Of a DNA stretch of 64,000 bases, positions 46,476 to 55,403 are shown in pieces. A program made the translations under genes and the position numbers. This DNA comes from Actinomycetota bacterium. Its GTDB lineage: Bacteria; Actinomycetota; Thermoleophilia; Gaiellales; Gaiellaceae. The DNA is taken from assembly GCA_013816245.1 (NCBI GenBank), contig JACDEU010000010.1, positions 1-64,000 on the forward strand. The letters are read 5' to 3'. Within the stretch, counting starts at the first letter, position 1. Every line of letters begins with the position of its first letter. The notes under the pieces are model-generated. The model was given only the letters and a program-made list of their open reading frames with translations. It did not search any database and was not told the origin of the DNA.

Positions 46476-47063
46476 GTGCGCGGCATCGCGGTTCTCCTCG
46501 TCGTCGTCGGCGCCCTCGCGGCGCTCGGCTTCGCTCGACACGAGCAACGGGTCCGGGAGCAGGATCAGCTCGCGTCGATCACAAGCGACCTCGCCGGCCG
46601 CAAGGTCGCCGTTCGTTGCCCCAGCTTTCTCGCCGGCCTCGTCGACGTGCACGGTGAAGCAGGCCGGGTCCGTTTCGACGACTCGGGCCGCCCGGCCAGC
46701 CACACGGACCTCTCGCCGGAGACGTGCAGGGCCCTCCGCCATCTTGACCGCGTCGACTTCGGCTGTCTCGAGCGCGGCGACTGCGGCCTCTCGCAGTTCA
46801 CCGCGGGCTGGGCAGCGCACACACTCGCTCACGAGGCATTCCACCTGCGCGGGTTCCAGGACGAAGGTGTGACGGAGTGCTACGCGTTACAGAACACGGC
46901 GTTCGTCGCCGAACGACTGGGCGTGCCGACGCGACACGCCGAAGTGATCCAGGCCTGGCTCTTCAAACGCGGCTACCCGAACGAGCCGACGGAATACCAG
47001 TCGTCGCAGTGCTACGACGGAGGCCCGTTGGACCTCCGTCCGCAACAGAGCCGCTTTCCGTAA
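46476..47063 (+). CDS. Secreted/anchored HExxH protein of unknown family
   Basis: 195 residues from GTG 46476. One N-terminal membrane helix (GIAVLLVVVGALAALGF) then an extracytoplasmic domain with cysteines at AVRCPS, SPETCRAL, VDFGCLERGDC, TECYAL and SSQCYDG. The motif TLAHEAFHLRGFQDEGVTECYAL combines HExxH with a following acidic E..E-like motif, as in zinc metallopeptidases. Activity is not proven. A frameshifted homologue lies on the tRNA-Leu island (15381-16125), sharing the cysteines and both motifs. It converges with the BMP gene without a gap. Confidence 0.68.
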   Translation: MRGIAVLLVVVGALAALGFARHEQRVREQDQLASITSDLAGRKVAVRCPSFLAGLVDVHGEAGRVRFDDSGRPASHTDLSPETCRALRHLDRVDFGCLERGDCGLSQFTAGWAAHTLAHEAFHLRGFQDEGVTECYALQNTAFVAERLGVPTRHAEVIQAWLFKRGYPNEPTEYQSSQCYDGGPLDLRPQQSRFP

Positions 47064-48092
47064 CTAACCGACCTCGGTCGGGATGTTCTTGATCTTGCCG
47101 GCGATGATGTCGGCGCGGACCTGCATCACCTTGGCGACTTCGGGCTTCGGCACCTTGGCGCTGATCTTGCCCAGGCCGACGCCGTTGTCCTTCAGACCGA
47201 AGACGATGTTGCCACCCTTGAACTTGCCGTCGACGACGAGCTTGATCGCATCGAATACCGCGGTGTCGACCCGCTTCACTGCGCTTGTCAGGATGTGTGG
47301 GCCGAGGAACGACTGGTCCGCGTCCACGCCGATGCCCCAGAGGCTTTTCTCCTTCGCAGCGTCGAGCGCACCGAGACCACAGCCGCCGGCGACCTGGAAG
47401 ATGACACCTGCGCCTTGCTCGATCTGGTTCAGGGCGATCTGCTTGCACTTCGCGAGGTCCGAGAAGTCCTCCGAGTAGCCGTTCAGCGTCGTGATGCCGG
47501 GATCGGCGGCCTTGGCGCCCGCCTGGTAGCCGGCGATGAAGCGATCGACCGGCGGCTGCTTCTGGCCACCGACGGAGCCGATCACGTCCTTGCCGGGCCG
47601 CCGCTTCTCCTCGAGCCCAGCGAGGTAACCGACGAGGTAGCCGGTCTCCTGCTCACGAAACAGCAGGCCCAGGAGATTCGCCGGCTTGTGCGGCTCCTCC
47701 GTCTGATCGACGTCGACGATCGCGAACTTCGAGTTCGGGAAGTTCGCAGCGACTGTGTCGATCGCCGTCGCTTCGGTGAAGCCGACTCCGATCGTCAGTG
47801 CGTAGCCCTTGCGCGCGAATGTCGACAGGTTGGGGACGTAGTCCTGAGTGGACTTCGCCTGAAAGACCCGCTGCTGGATGCCGAGCTCGGACTGTGCGCG
47901 CTGCAGACCGACGTACGAGAGGTGGTTGAAGCCGCGATCGTTCAGCCCGCCGATGTCGGTGACGAGTCCAATGGTCTCGCCGCTGCCGCTACCGGAGGAC
48001 GTCGTGGTGTTGGCGGAGGACTTCTTGCCACTACCGCTGCAGCCTGCGGCGAGCAGCACGATGACGCCGATGAGCACGAGCGATCTCTTCAT
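47064..48092 (-). CDS. BMP-family lipoprotein (nucleoside-type ABC substrate-binding protein)
   Basis: 342-residue lipoprotein with lipobox LLAAGC and a Ser/Thr/Gly linker. Family motifs: IGLVTDIGGLNDRGFNHLSYVGL, the FARKGYALTIGVGFTEATAI segment, GVIFQVAGGCGLGALDAA, GIGVDADQSFLGP. BMP proteins bind nucleosides for ABC import; the permease and ATPase genes are not nearby. The start is 29 bases from the divergent Nudix-type regulator, so they likely share a control region. Confidence 0.92.
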   Translation of the reverse strand: MKRSLVLIGVIVLLAAGCSGSGKKSSANTTTSSGSGSGETIGLVTDIGGLNDRGFNHLSYVGLQRAQSELGIQQRVFQAKSTQDYVPNLSTFARKGYALTIGVGFTEATAIDTVAANFPNSKFAIVDVDQTEEPHKPANLLGLLFREQETGYLVGYLAGLEEKRRPGKDVIGSVGGQKQPPVDRFIAGYQAGAKAADPGITTLNGYSEDFSDLAKCKQIALNQIEQGAGVIFQVAGGCGLGALDAAKEKSLWGIGVDADQSFLGPHILTSAVKRVDTAVFDAIKLVVDGKFKGGNIVFGLKDNGVGLGKISAKVPKPEVAKVMQVRADIIAGKIKNIPTEVG

Positions 48093-48121
48093 CCCGGACC
48101 TTTCCGCTAAGGTTTACGACT

Positions 48122-48850
48122 ATGGGGCGAAAACTCGTGACGGAGACTAACACGGGGCACCCTACGCCCGCCCACGTGACCCTTGCCGTCGTCCTGCAGG
48201 TCCGAGCCGGAGAGCTGCAGTCGCTTCTGTGGCAACGCGCGCGCGCTCCGTTCAAGGGGCGTTGGGCACTTCCCGGTGGCTACCTCAGCAAAGGCGACAC
48301 GCTCGAAGACTCGATCCGGCGGCACCTCGCCGAGAAAGTCGACGTGCGCGACCTCTCGCATCTCGAACAGCTCGAGACGCTGAGCGAGCCGAAGCGTTCG
48401 CCCAAGGAATGGCAGTTGGCGACGGCGTATCTCGGGCTCATGCCGAGCGACGTCGACCCGGAGCTTCCCGGCGACACCGACTGGCACGCCGTCGACAACC
48501 TCCCTGCTCTCGCGTTCGACCACGACTCGATCGTCCCCGCGGGAAGAGAACGTCTGCGGGCGAAGCTGTCGTATACAAACCTCGGCTTCGCGCTTGCGCC
48601 TTCGGAGTTCACGATCTCGGAGCTCCGCGATCTCTACGCCGCTGCGCTCGGCCACGACGTGTCGGCGACGAACCTCCAGCGGGTCCTGCTGCGACGCGGC
48701 GTGCTCGAACCGATTGGCCGCCAGCGAGCGTCCGGCCCCACGGGCGGCCGTCCTGGCTCGCTGTTTCGCTTCCGCACGAGCGAGCTCGAGATCACTGATC
48801 AGTTCGCCGTGCTGCGCCCGCCGGGACCTGCGCGGCTCCCTGTCGCGTAA
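48122..48850 (+). CDS. Nudix-domain transcription regulator (NrtR-like)
   Basis: 242 residues. Nudix domain (about 20-150) with WALPGGYLSKGDTLEDSIRRHLAEK. Compared with the GX5EX7REUXEEXGU box, the first E of REUXEE is H, the last E is K and the G is D, so hydrolysis is unlikely. The C-terminal winged-helix (about 160-235) has ISELRDLYAAALGHDVSATNLQRVL and GRPGSLFRF. This is the NrtR architecture, a repressor sensing ADP-ribose-like ligands. Target may be the divergent BMP gene. A TAAGGT box lies eight bases before ATG. Confidence 0.85.
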   Translation: MGRKLVTETNTGHPTPAHVTLAVVLQVRAGELQSLLWQRARAPFKGRWALPGGYLSKGDTLEDSIRRHLAEKVDVRDLSHLEQLETLSEPKRSPKEWQLATAYLGLMPSDVDPELPGDTDWHAVDNLPALAFDHDSIVPAGRERLRAKLSYTNLGFALAPSEFTISELRDLYAAALGHDVSATNLQRVLLRRGVLEPIGRQRASGPTGGRPGSLFRFRTSELEITDQFAVLRPPGPARLPVA

Positions 48851-48895
48851 TCGGGGCATGGACCTCAAGCTGTGCCGGGCTCGTAGAGTCGGTGC

Positions 48896-49435
48896 GTGGA
48901 GGCGGGCTCTCGAGGCGACGAGCGCGCCTGGATCAGGGGCGCACAGTCGGGATCGGTTCCCGACCTCGAGGCCCTGTTCCGGCACCACTGGCCGCGCGCC
49001 TACCGAGCGGCGTATCTCGTCGTGCACGACGCCGCCGCCGCCGAGGACATCGCACAGGAAGCATTCCTCGCGGCGGTGCGCTGCCTCGACCGCTTCGACC
49101 GGCGTCGGCCGTTTGGGCCATGGCTTCATCGCATCGTCGTCAACCGTGCGATCGACTGGTCGCGTTCGCGTGCGTTGCGCCGCGAATCCGGAGACGCATC
49201 ATTGGCGTTCGTCGCCGCGGCAGCCGGGCCCGAGCGTGGCGACACCGAAACGCTTGCGGCTGCGCTTGCGAAGCTCTCACCCGAGCACCGCGCCGTGATC
49301 GTGATGCGCCACCTGCTCGACTACACACCAGGCGAGATCGCCGATGCGCTCAACCTCCCGCGGGGAACCGTCAACTCGCGGCTTCGCCGTGGCCTCGACG
49401 AGCTCGCCGGCCGGCTCGAACAGGAGCTGCGATGA
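48896..49435 (+). CDS. ECF sigma factor (sigma-70 family)
   Basis: 179 residues. Region 2: LFRHHWPRAYRAAYLVVHDAAAAEDIAQEAFLAAVR; region 4: LAALAKLSPEHRAVIVMRHLLDYTPGEIADALNLPRGTVNSRLRRGLDEL. GTG 48896 is preceded by TAGAGT with six bases between, so the message could be leaderless. It overlaps the following membrane-anchored propeller gene as ATGA, the usual location for an anti-sigma factor. Confidence 0.93.
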   Translation: MEAGSRGDERAWIRGAQSGSVPDLEALFRHHWPRAYRAAYLVVHDAAAAEDIAQEAFLAAVRCLDRFDRRRPFGPWLHRIVVNRAIDWSRSRALRRESGDASLAFVAAAAGPERGDTETLAAALAKLSPEHRAVIVMRHLLDYTPGEIADALNLPRGTVNSRLRRGLDELAGRLEQELR

Positions 49436-50541
49436 CGCGCTGGAACCGCCCCACGCCGGGCGAACGAGAAGCGGCCGACCGCAGCTGGGAGATCGTGCGT
49501 GAAGCGTTCGAGGAACGGATCCCGGTCCCACGCAAACGGGATTGGCGTCCTGTCCCCGTGGTCGCGTTCGGCATCGCTGCGCTCGCGGCAGCTTTCTCAC
49601 CGCCTGGTCTCGCAGTCTGGGGCTCGCTGCGTGATGCGGTGCGCAATCAGGATCATCTGCTGGCACTGCCAACCACGGGGCGAATTCTGGTCAACGCGCA
49701 GGGCGGAGTCTGGGTCATTCAGCGTGATGGATCGAAGCGATTCCTGAGCGGCTACGACAACGCCGCCTGGTCACCGCACGGGATCTACCTCGCGGCGGCG
49801 CGAGAGAACCAGCTCGTCGCTCTCGAGCCGAACGGCAAGGTGCACTGGAAACTTGCACGAGCCGGCCATGTCGGCGCTCCACAGTGGTCGTACGAGGGCT
49901 ACCGCATCGCCTACGGCGTCGGTCGCGCACTCAGGGTCGTGAACGGCGACGGTACACGCGACCGGCTTTTGGCCGTGAGTGCAGGCGGCTCGGGATTGTC
50001 CGCGCTGGCCTGGCGTCCGGGAACGCACGAGCTTGCCTACAACAATGGGCACAACCACCTCGTCCTCGTCGACGTCGATCGGCGACGCGTGCTCTGGCGC
50101 CGTTCCGCAACCGGTCTGGAACAGCTTCTGTGGTCCGACGATGGCGAGCGTCTGCTCGTTGCGGACGAAGGGTCTCGCGTCCTCGATGCCGCCGGCCGCA
50201 CGATCGCAGCTCTTCCGCGTCGGAGTGTGCTCCCGGCGGCATTCGTGCCCGGACGACACTCCGTCGCGTTGGTCAGCGTCGAAAAGGGGCTCAGCACCGT
50301 TTCGGTCTACTCGGGCCCACGCTACAGCCGGCGCAGAATGGTTTTCTCCGGCGCCGGCCTCTTCGGCGGCCTCGCCTGGTCACCCAACGGCCACTGGCTG
50401 CTGATCGACTGGAGAAGCGCAGATCAGTGGGTCTTCCTTCGCTCCGCCTCGGTGAGGCGCATAGACGTCAGGAACATCGGCAACACGTTCGACTCCGGCC
50501 CGGAGCACCACGCGACCCTCGCGGGCTGGTGCTGTCCGTGA
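49432..50541 (+). CDS. Membrane-anchored WD40-like propeller protein, likely anti-sigma partner
   Basis: 369 residues. A short cytoplasmic N-terminus with acidic/Arg-rich helix (GEREAADRSWEIVREAFEERIP) precedes a hydrophobic segment (PVVAFGIAALAAAF), then an extracytoplasmic propeller with PD40/WD40-like repeats (GGVWVIQRDGSKRFLSGYDNAAWSPHG). The layout cytoplasm-membrane-sensor is that of anti-sigma factors; no zinc ZAS motif is visible, so the role is inferred from coupling to the sigma gene. Confidence 0.7.
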   Translation: MTRWNRPTPGEREAADRSWEIVREAFEERIPVPRKRDWRPVPVVAFGIAALAAAFSPPGLAVWGSLRDAVRNQDHLLALPTTGRILVNAQGGVWVIQRDGSKRFLSGYDNAAWSPHGIYLAAARENQLVALEPNGKVHWKLARAGHVGAPQWSYEGYRIAYGVGRALRVVNGDGTRDRLLAVSAGGSGLSALAWRPGTHELAYNNGHNHLVLVDVDRRRVLWRRSATGLEQLLWSDDGERLLVADEGSRVLDAAGRTIAALPRRSVLPAAFVPGRHSVALVSVEKGLSTVSVYSGPRYSRRRMVFSGAGLFGGLAWSPNGHWLLIDWRSADQWVFLRSASVRRIDVRNIGNTFDSGPEHHATLAGWCCP

Positions 50542-50588
50542 CCTCGTGCTACCGTCAGTGCGTTCCCGGCGACAAGGAGGTCGAACAA

Positions 50589-50639
50589 ATGACGATTGAG
50601 CTTGCCTCCGCCCGAAGAGCCACGCGGCTCGCCGGCTAG
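50589..50639 (+). CDS. 16-residue ORF with strong ribosome binding site
   Basis: MTIELASARRATRLAG starts at ATG 50589 with a perfect AAGGAGG at 50574-50580, eight bases upstream, and ends with TAG 50639. No longer frame uses this ribosome binding site. It precedes rsgA by 97 bases and a hairpin (50680-50698, stem CCACCGC/GCGGTGG). It could be a leader peptide or an independent small protein. No Cys or special codon run is seen. Confidence 0.4.
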   Translation: MTIELASARRATRLAG

Positions 50640-50679
50640 CCGGCACCACTCTCGACTAGCGCGAGTTCCGTGAGCTGAG

Positions 50680-50698
50680 CCACCGCACTGGGCGGTGG
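50680..50698 (+). terminator. Hairpin between small ORF and rsgA
   Basis: CCACCGC-ACTGG-GCGGTGG, 7-bp stem with five-base loop followed by TGCTTCGTCG; weak terminator or attenuator. Confidence 0.35.
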
Positions 50699-50735
50699 TG
50701 CTTCGTCGTTCACTCACTCACAAAGGAGACTCGCT

Positions 50736-51776
50736 TTGTTTCCCCTGGATTCCCTCGGATGGGACGCGGACTTCGCGGCCGCATTCGAGCAACTGCAAGA
50801 CGACAATCTGTTACCTGCACGCGTCGCCGCGCAGCACCGCGGTGAGTACGTCCTCTTCTCGGAGGAGCGCGAGCTGCGCGCGAAAGCTGCCGGCCGCATG
50901 TTCCACGACCGCGAGGTCGGTGGACAGCTGCCCGCGGTCGGCGATTGGGTGGGAGTGACTCGCCCTGCGACGATCACGTCGATCCTCGAGCGGCGGAGCG
51001 CCTTCATCCGCAAGACCGCCGGCAACGACTCGACCGAGCAAGTCCTCGCGGCGAACGTCGACACGGCGTTCCTCCTCGCCGGTCTCGACGACGACTTCAG
51101 CCTGCGACGGCTCGAGCGCTACATCACCAGTGCGTGGGAGAGCGGCGCCGCACCGGTCGTCGTCCTGACCAAAGCCGACCTCTGCGCAGACGTCGCCGAG
51201 GCGGTGCTCACCGTCGAGACGGTCGCGATCGGTGTCCCTGTGTTTGCCATCTCGAACGTCTCCGGCGAAGGGCTCGAAGCGCTCGAGCGCCACCTGCAAC
51301 CGGGTCGAACCGTCGTGCTGCTCGGCTCATCTGGTGTCGGCAAGTCGACGCTTCTCAACCGGTTGGCGGGCGAAGAAGTCATGCAAACGCGCGCCGTTGC
51401 CTCGGATGGAACCGGGCGTCACACGACGACGCACCGTGAGCTGTTCCAGGTGGCGAACGGCGGACTCGTTATCGACACTCCAGGGCTGCGCGAGCTCCAG
51501 TTCTGGGAAGGCGACGTCAGTGCAGCCTTCGAGGACATCGAAGCGCTCGCGACTACCTGCCGCTTTCGCGATTGCGCACATGCAAGCGAACCGGGCTGTG
51601 CCGTCCTGGAAGCGGTCGACAACGGCTCGCTCGAGCTCGACCGGCTCCGCTCGTGGCGAAAACTGCAGCGAGAGCTCGAGGCGATCGCCGCGCGCACCGA
51701 TCACCGCCTGCGGATCGCGCGCAAGAAGCGCTGGAAGGAAATTGCGTCAGTGGGCAGGCAGAAGAGCCGGCCGTGA
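50736..51776 (+). CDS. rsgA: Ribosome small-subunit GTPase RsgA
   Basis: 346-residue circularly permuted GTPase that helps late 30S assembly. N-terminal OB-like domain, then G4 LTKADL, G1 GSSGVGKSTL, G2 TTTHRELF, G3 DTPGLREL, and the zinc-binding CRFRDCAHASEPGC. TTG 50736 with AAAGGAGA upstream. All motifs intact; length normal. Confidence 0.94.
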   Translation: MFPLDSLGWDADFAAAFEQLQDDNLLPARVAAQHRGEYVLFSEERELRAKAAGRMFHDREVGGQLPAVGDWVGVTRPATITSILERRSAFIRKTAGNDSTEQVLAANVDTAFLLAGLDDDFSLRRLERYITSAWESGAAPVVVLTKADLCADVAEAVLTVETVAIGVPVFAISNVSGEGLEALERHLQPGRTVVLLGSSGVGKSTLLNRLAGEEVMQTRAVASDGTGRHTTTHRELFQVANGGLVIDTPGLRELQFWEGDVSAAFEDIEALATTCRFRDCAHASEPGCAVLEAVDNGSLELDRLRSWRKLQRELEAIAARTDHRLRIARKKRWKEIASVGRQKSRP

Positions 51777-51778
51777 GC

Positions 51779-52415
51779 TAAGCCACTTCGCAGCGGAGAA
51801 CTTGCAGTGCGACGAGCGAACTCTCGACAAAGCTCCGTGCTTCCTGCGCGCACCCGAACACGTACGGCCCGGCGCTCCTCGGTTCCACCGTGAGTTGGTC
51901 GACGGGATAGACGTCTGCGGCGACGACCCACTCCGCCCCGTGTCGGCGCAGCTCAGCCGCACGACGGGCTTACCGTCCTTGCGCACCGAGGAGACGAGCT
52001 CGCGGACGGCGGCGAGAGGAAAGTTCATACGCCGTTTCGACCACGATCGGCAGGCTCTCGTCGCGGGAAGCGACCGTCCAGACGGGAAAGAGTGGGTCCA
52101 CGGCGGCGATCGCCCGTGCGCCAGGTCGGTTGCGGTCAGAGGCTCGGCTGCGACGCGACAGGTTTCCGTCAGCTTCAACGCCACCTCCCGGGCGGTTCCG
52201 GACTCGATGCCGCGGCCGATGACGTACATCCGCCCGACGTATGCGAAAGCGATCGCGACGTGGGTCACGGCTCGTTCGAGCGGCTCGCCGTCGAAGGTGT
52301 AGCCGGCGCCGCGCGTGGATACCGCAGAAGCGCTCATCACGAAGAAGGCGGCGTTCGCCGCGAGGGCGATCGCAAGGAAAGAGAGCAGGAAGAGCAGTCG
52401 CGGCCGCAGCGCCAC
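51779..52415 (-). pseudogene. Decayed SIS-domain sugar isomerase/GlmS-like remnant
   Basis: Across four frames a SIS domain can be read: GRMYVIGRGIESGTAREVALKLTETC and AEPLTATDLAHG, then IAAVDPLFPVWTVASRDESLP, then LAAVRELVSSVRKDGKPVVR, then ELRRHGAEWVVAADVYPVDQLTVEP ending before 51779. Three single-base shifts lie near 52105, 52020 and 51962. The N-terminal half of such enzymes is missing and replaced by a hydrophobic stretch (PRLLFLLSFLAIALAANAAF). It is a remnant or an error-rich stretch. Boundaries are approximate. Confidence 0.5.
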
Positions 52416-52513
52416 CTTTCAACGATCGCCACCGGCAGAGGACGCCCACATCACTGCAGCGCGCCTCCCGACCTCATTGATCCGGCTTTGCCGCCTTCCC
52501 GGATCGGGAGACG

Positions 52514-54442
52514 CTACAAACCGCGCGAAGGGCCGGCTTCGTTGCCCGAGAGGTCGTTGCCGCTCGCCTGCACCAGTAGACGCAGACGGCTGCCGAGGAT
52601 CCCCGGTCCGCCGTTGCCCCGCACGACGTTGTCCTTCAGCACGAGCGTTCCCCGCCCTCCGTCCTGCCCGCCCGCGAGGACGATGCCGGCGCGTTTCGGC
52701 GGAGAGCGCTTCAGCGCGTTCCCGACGATCGTGTTGCCGCTGATCTCGAGGTTCGTCGCGACAACCGCAGGACCGTCGTTGGATTCGAGCTCCAGCATGA
52801 CGCCGGGACCCGCGTTTCCTCGGATCGTGTTGCCGACGATGTGCACGTCGAGAGCGGGTTGGCCGCGATCGTCCGGCTCGATGTCGATTCCGGCCGCGGG
52901 CTGCCCCGGTGGCGAGTCGCGGACGCCGACGATGGTGTTGCGCTCGATGTGCAGCCCGATCACCGCAGTGGCGGAGATCGCGTTCCGGCTTGCACCGCGG
53001 AGCGTCGAGTCGAGGATCGACACGCTGCCGGCGTACGCGTTGCCGTTGCCGCGGCCGCTGATCGTGATGTCGTCCTTCGGACCGCCGCCGATGTCGAGGT
53101 GGCTCAGGGTGATCTGGTGGCCGAAGATCGCCACGCCGTACATGGACTGGCCCTCCGGGACGACGATCTCGAGGTTCGAGATCCGGACCCCGACGGGCGC
53201 CGGCTTCGACGGCTTGGAGCGGTTGACGAAGAACACCGCACTGGCCGCGATCGAATCGCCGTCGATCGAGTGCAAGCGGACCGGCCCGAGGCCGAGCGAG
53301 ACGATGCACGCTCCGTCCGAGGTGATCGTCGTTCGGTCGTGTGACACCCAGAGCCCACCGGTCGCGTAGCAGATGCCGTTAGGCAGCTTCGGCAGGAAGA
53401 CGGTTCCTCCGCCGCGGTCAAGTCGCGCCTGTAGCCAGGCCGTGTCGTCGCGGTCCGCTCCGCCTGCACTCGGCGCGATGGTGCGCGGAAGGGCGGGAAC
53501 CGGTACCGAAAGCCCCTTGCGTGTCAGGAGCGGGCGGCCGCGGTTGCCGCGAAAGACGTTGTCGACCAGGAAGACCTCGCCCCTTCGGTCGTTCTGCCCG
53601 CCGGCGATCACGATGGCCGCACGACGGTCGCGCGGAGCCTTGCGCGCATTGCCGACGAGCTTGTTGCGGACGAGCTCGATCCCTGATGCGAGGACCGGCA
53701 GGCCGTTCGGCGGGGCGAGGTCGAGGAAGATCCCCGGGCCCGCGTTGCCGCTGACCTTGTTCCCGGCGACCTGCACGTCCAACGTCGGCTGGCCGCGATC
53801 GGCCGCCCGGATGTGCAGGCCGGCGGCACTTGGCCCGCGCCCACCGAAGAGGAGATTGCCCGCGATCCGCAACCCGACGGGACCGAAGATCGAGACGACG
53901 TCGCGCTGCCCGCCGGAAAGCGCCGAGTCCGTGAGCTCGACGCGGCCCGACATTCCCCCCGAGCCCTTCGTGCCTGCGCCGATGCGTACGTCTGTGAGAG
54001 GAGCGCCGTCGATCGTGAGCCCGGTGAGCGTCACTTCGTGGCCGAGCACGCTGATGCCGTGCATGCGCTTCGCCCCCGGAACCGCGATGTGCAGCCCGCT
54101 GATCGAAATCCGGACGGGCAAGGGCTTCCGCACGTCCGAGTGATCGACGAAGAAGACCGCGTTCGCTCGGACGAACGTTCCGTCGCCCCTCGGGATGCGT
54201 CCATCGCCTGGCCCGAGAGCGACGACGCAGGCCCCGTCAGACGTGACCGTCGTATCGTCGTGCGAGACCCAGAGACCGCGTGTCTCGTAGCACTCGCCGT
54301 TCGGAAGGCGAGGCAGAAAGAGGCTCCCGCCGGCGTCGAGCTTCGCCTGGAGCCACGCGGTGTCGTCGCGAACCCCTCCCTCAGCCGGTGGCGAGACACA
54401 CAGAATCGCCGCCAGGCAAACCGCGGCCAGGAGACTCCGCAC
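52514..54442 (-). CDS. Secreted tandem-duplicated right-handed beta-helix protein
   Basis: 642 residues from GTG 54442. Signal peptide (SLLAAVCLAAILCVSPPAEGG), then two homologous halves of about 300 residues each. Both begin with (R)DDTAWLQA(K/R)LD.GG..FLP(R/K)LPNG and continue with GLWVSHD.TT.TSDGAC. Each then has pectate lyase-like beta-helix repeats (LxxSGNxIxGN type: GNKVSGNAGPGIFLDL, GNTIRGNAGPGVMLEL). No catalytic residues recognised. It is the last gene of the MoxR-VWA operon; start and previous stop are one base apart. Confidence 0.82.
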   Translation of the reverse strand: MRSLLAAVCLAAILCVSPPAEGGVRDDTAWLQAKLDAGGSLFLPRLPNGECYETRGLWVSHDDTTVTSDGACVVALGPGDGRIPRGDGTFVRANAVFFVDHSDVRKPLPVRISISGLHIAVPGAKRMHGISVLGHEVTLTGLTIDGAPLTDVRIGAGTKGSGGMSGRVELTDSALSGGQRDVVSIFGPVGLRIAGNLLFGGRGPSAAGLHIRAADRGQPTLDVQVAGNKVSGNAGPGIFLDLAPPNGLPVLASGIELVRNKLVGNARKAPRDRRAAIVIAGGQNDRRGEVFLVDNVFRGNRGRPLLTRKGLSVPVPALPRTIAPSAGGADRDDTAWLQARLDRGGGTVFLPKLPNGICYATGGLWVSHDRTTITSDGACIVSLGLGPVRLHSIDGDSIAASAVFFVNRSKPSKPAPVGVRISNLEIVVPEGQSMYGVAIFGHQITLSHLDIGGGPKDDITISGRGNGNAYAGSVSILDSTLRGASRNAISATAVIGLHIERNTIVGVRDSPPGQPAAGIDIEPDDRGQPALDVHIVGNTIRGNAGPGVMLELESNDGPAVVATNLEISGNTIVGNALKRSPPKRAGIVLAGGQDGGRGTLVLKDNVVRGNGGPGILGSRLRLLVQASGNDLSGNEAGPSRGL

Positions 54443-54443
54443 G

Positions 54444-55403
54444 CTAGGCGAGGTTCCTTCTGTAGAGCACGAAAGCCAGCGGGAGCAGCGCAGACAGCGC
54501 AACGTACGGCGCAAGCGACACGCGCGTGCGCTGCTCTCTGAAGGTCGTCGCTGGACCACTGCCGAGCAGGTCCTTGGCTGCCGAAGCGAGTGCATCGCCG
54601 TCCCCGTCGTGGAACACCTCGCCGTCGCCGGCAGCCGCAACCTGAGCGGCCTCACGGCGGCTCGCCGGATCGGGACGGTAGCCGGGATCCTGCGCCTTCG
54701 ATGTCAGGAAGATCTTCTCATGCGGATCCCAGAGGTGAACGAACAGCACACGGACGTGCCGGGCGTGCATCTTCCCCGCCAGCTTGCCCTGATCGAACGG
54801 GCGGCTCTCGCCGTCGCTGAAGATCACGAGTAGCGGCTTCGACACTTGCGGCCTGAAGTAGTTGTTCGCGGCGACCGAGCCAAGCTCGCCGAAATCGGTC
54901 GCAAGCCTCCCCGTACCGGTGGGCGGCGGGCGCTCGATTCCGATCGAGTCCTCGAGCGTCGAGGCGAAGACCTGCGAATCGAGCGTGGGAAACAGATCCG
55001 GGAGCGCGCGGTCGGTGAGCGACGCGATCCCCACAGGAACGTCGGCGATGCTCTGACGGAGGTGAAGTGCGAGATCTTTGGCCCGTGCAAGACGCGTCGG
55101 CGAGCCGAAGTCCTGCTTTGCGAGCATCGACCGCGACGAGTCGAACAGCAAGAAGGCCTCGACGTCCGAGCGACCCACGCGCTTCTGCGTCCCTGCCACG
55201 ACCGGTTGCGCAGCCGCGAACGCGAGCAGTGCGGCGACGGCGAGGATAGCCAGGGGGATGCCCGGCCGCGAGCGAAGTGACGGCGGCGTCAGTTGCAGTA
55301 CGCGGGATACTCGGCGGGCACGCAGCTCGAGCAGCCCGTACGCGGCGAGCGGCACGGCCACGAGCAGGACGACCAGCGCCGCAAGTGGCGTAAGGAAGGT
55401 CAT
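54444..55403 (-). CDS. VWA domain membrane protein (BatA-like)
   Basis: 319 residues. Two N-terminal membrane helices, a von Willebrand A domain with MIDAS-like FDSSRSM, and a C-terminal helix (VALSALLPLAFVLY). The N-terminal FLTPLAALVVLLVAVPLA is typical of BatA/BatB aerotolerance-type proteins. Part of the operon with MoxR and DUF58. Confidence 0.85.
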   Translation of the reverse strand: MTFLTPLAALVVLLVAVPLAAYGLLELRARRVSRVLQLTPPSLRSRPGIPLAILAVAALLAFAAAQPVVAGTQKRVGRSDVEAFLLFDSSRSMLAKQDFGSPTRLARAKDLALHLRQSIADVPVGIASLTDRALPDLFPTLDSQVFASTLEDSIGIERPPPTGTGRLATDFGELGSVAANNYFRPQVSKPLLVIFSDGESRPFDQGKLAGKMHARHVRVLFVHLWDPHEKIFLTSKAQDPGYRPDPASRREAAQVAAAGDGEVFHDGDGDALASAAKDLLGSGPATTFREQRTRVSLAPYVALSALLPLAFVLYRRNLA

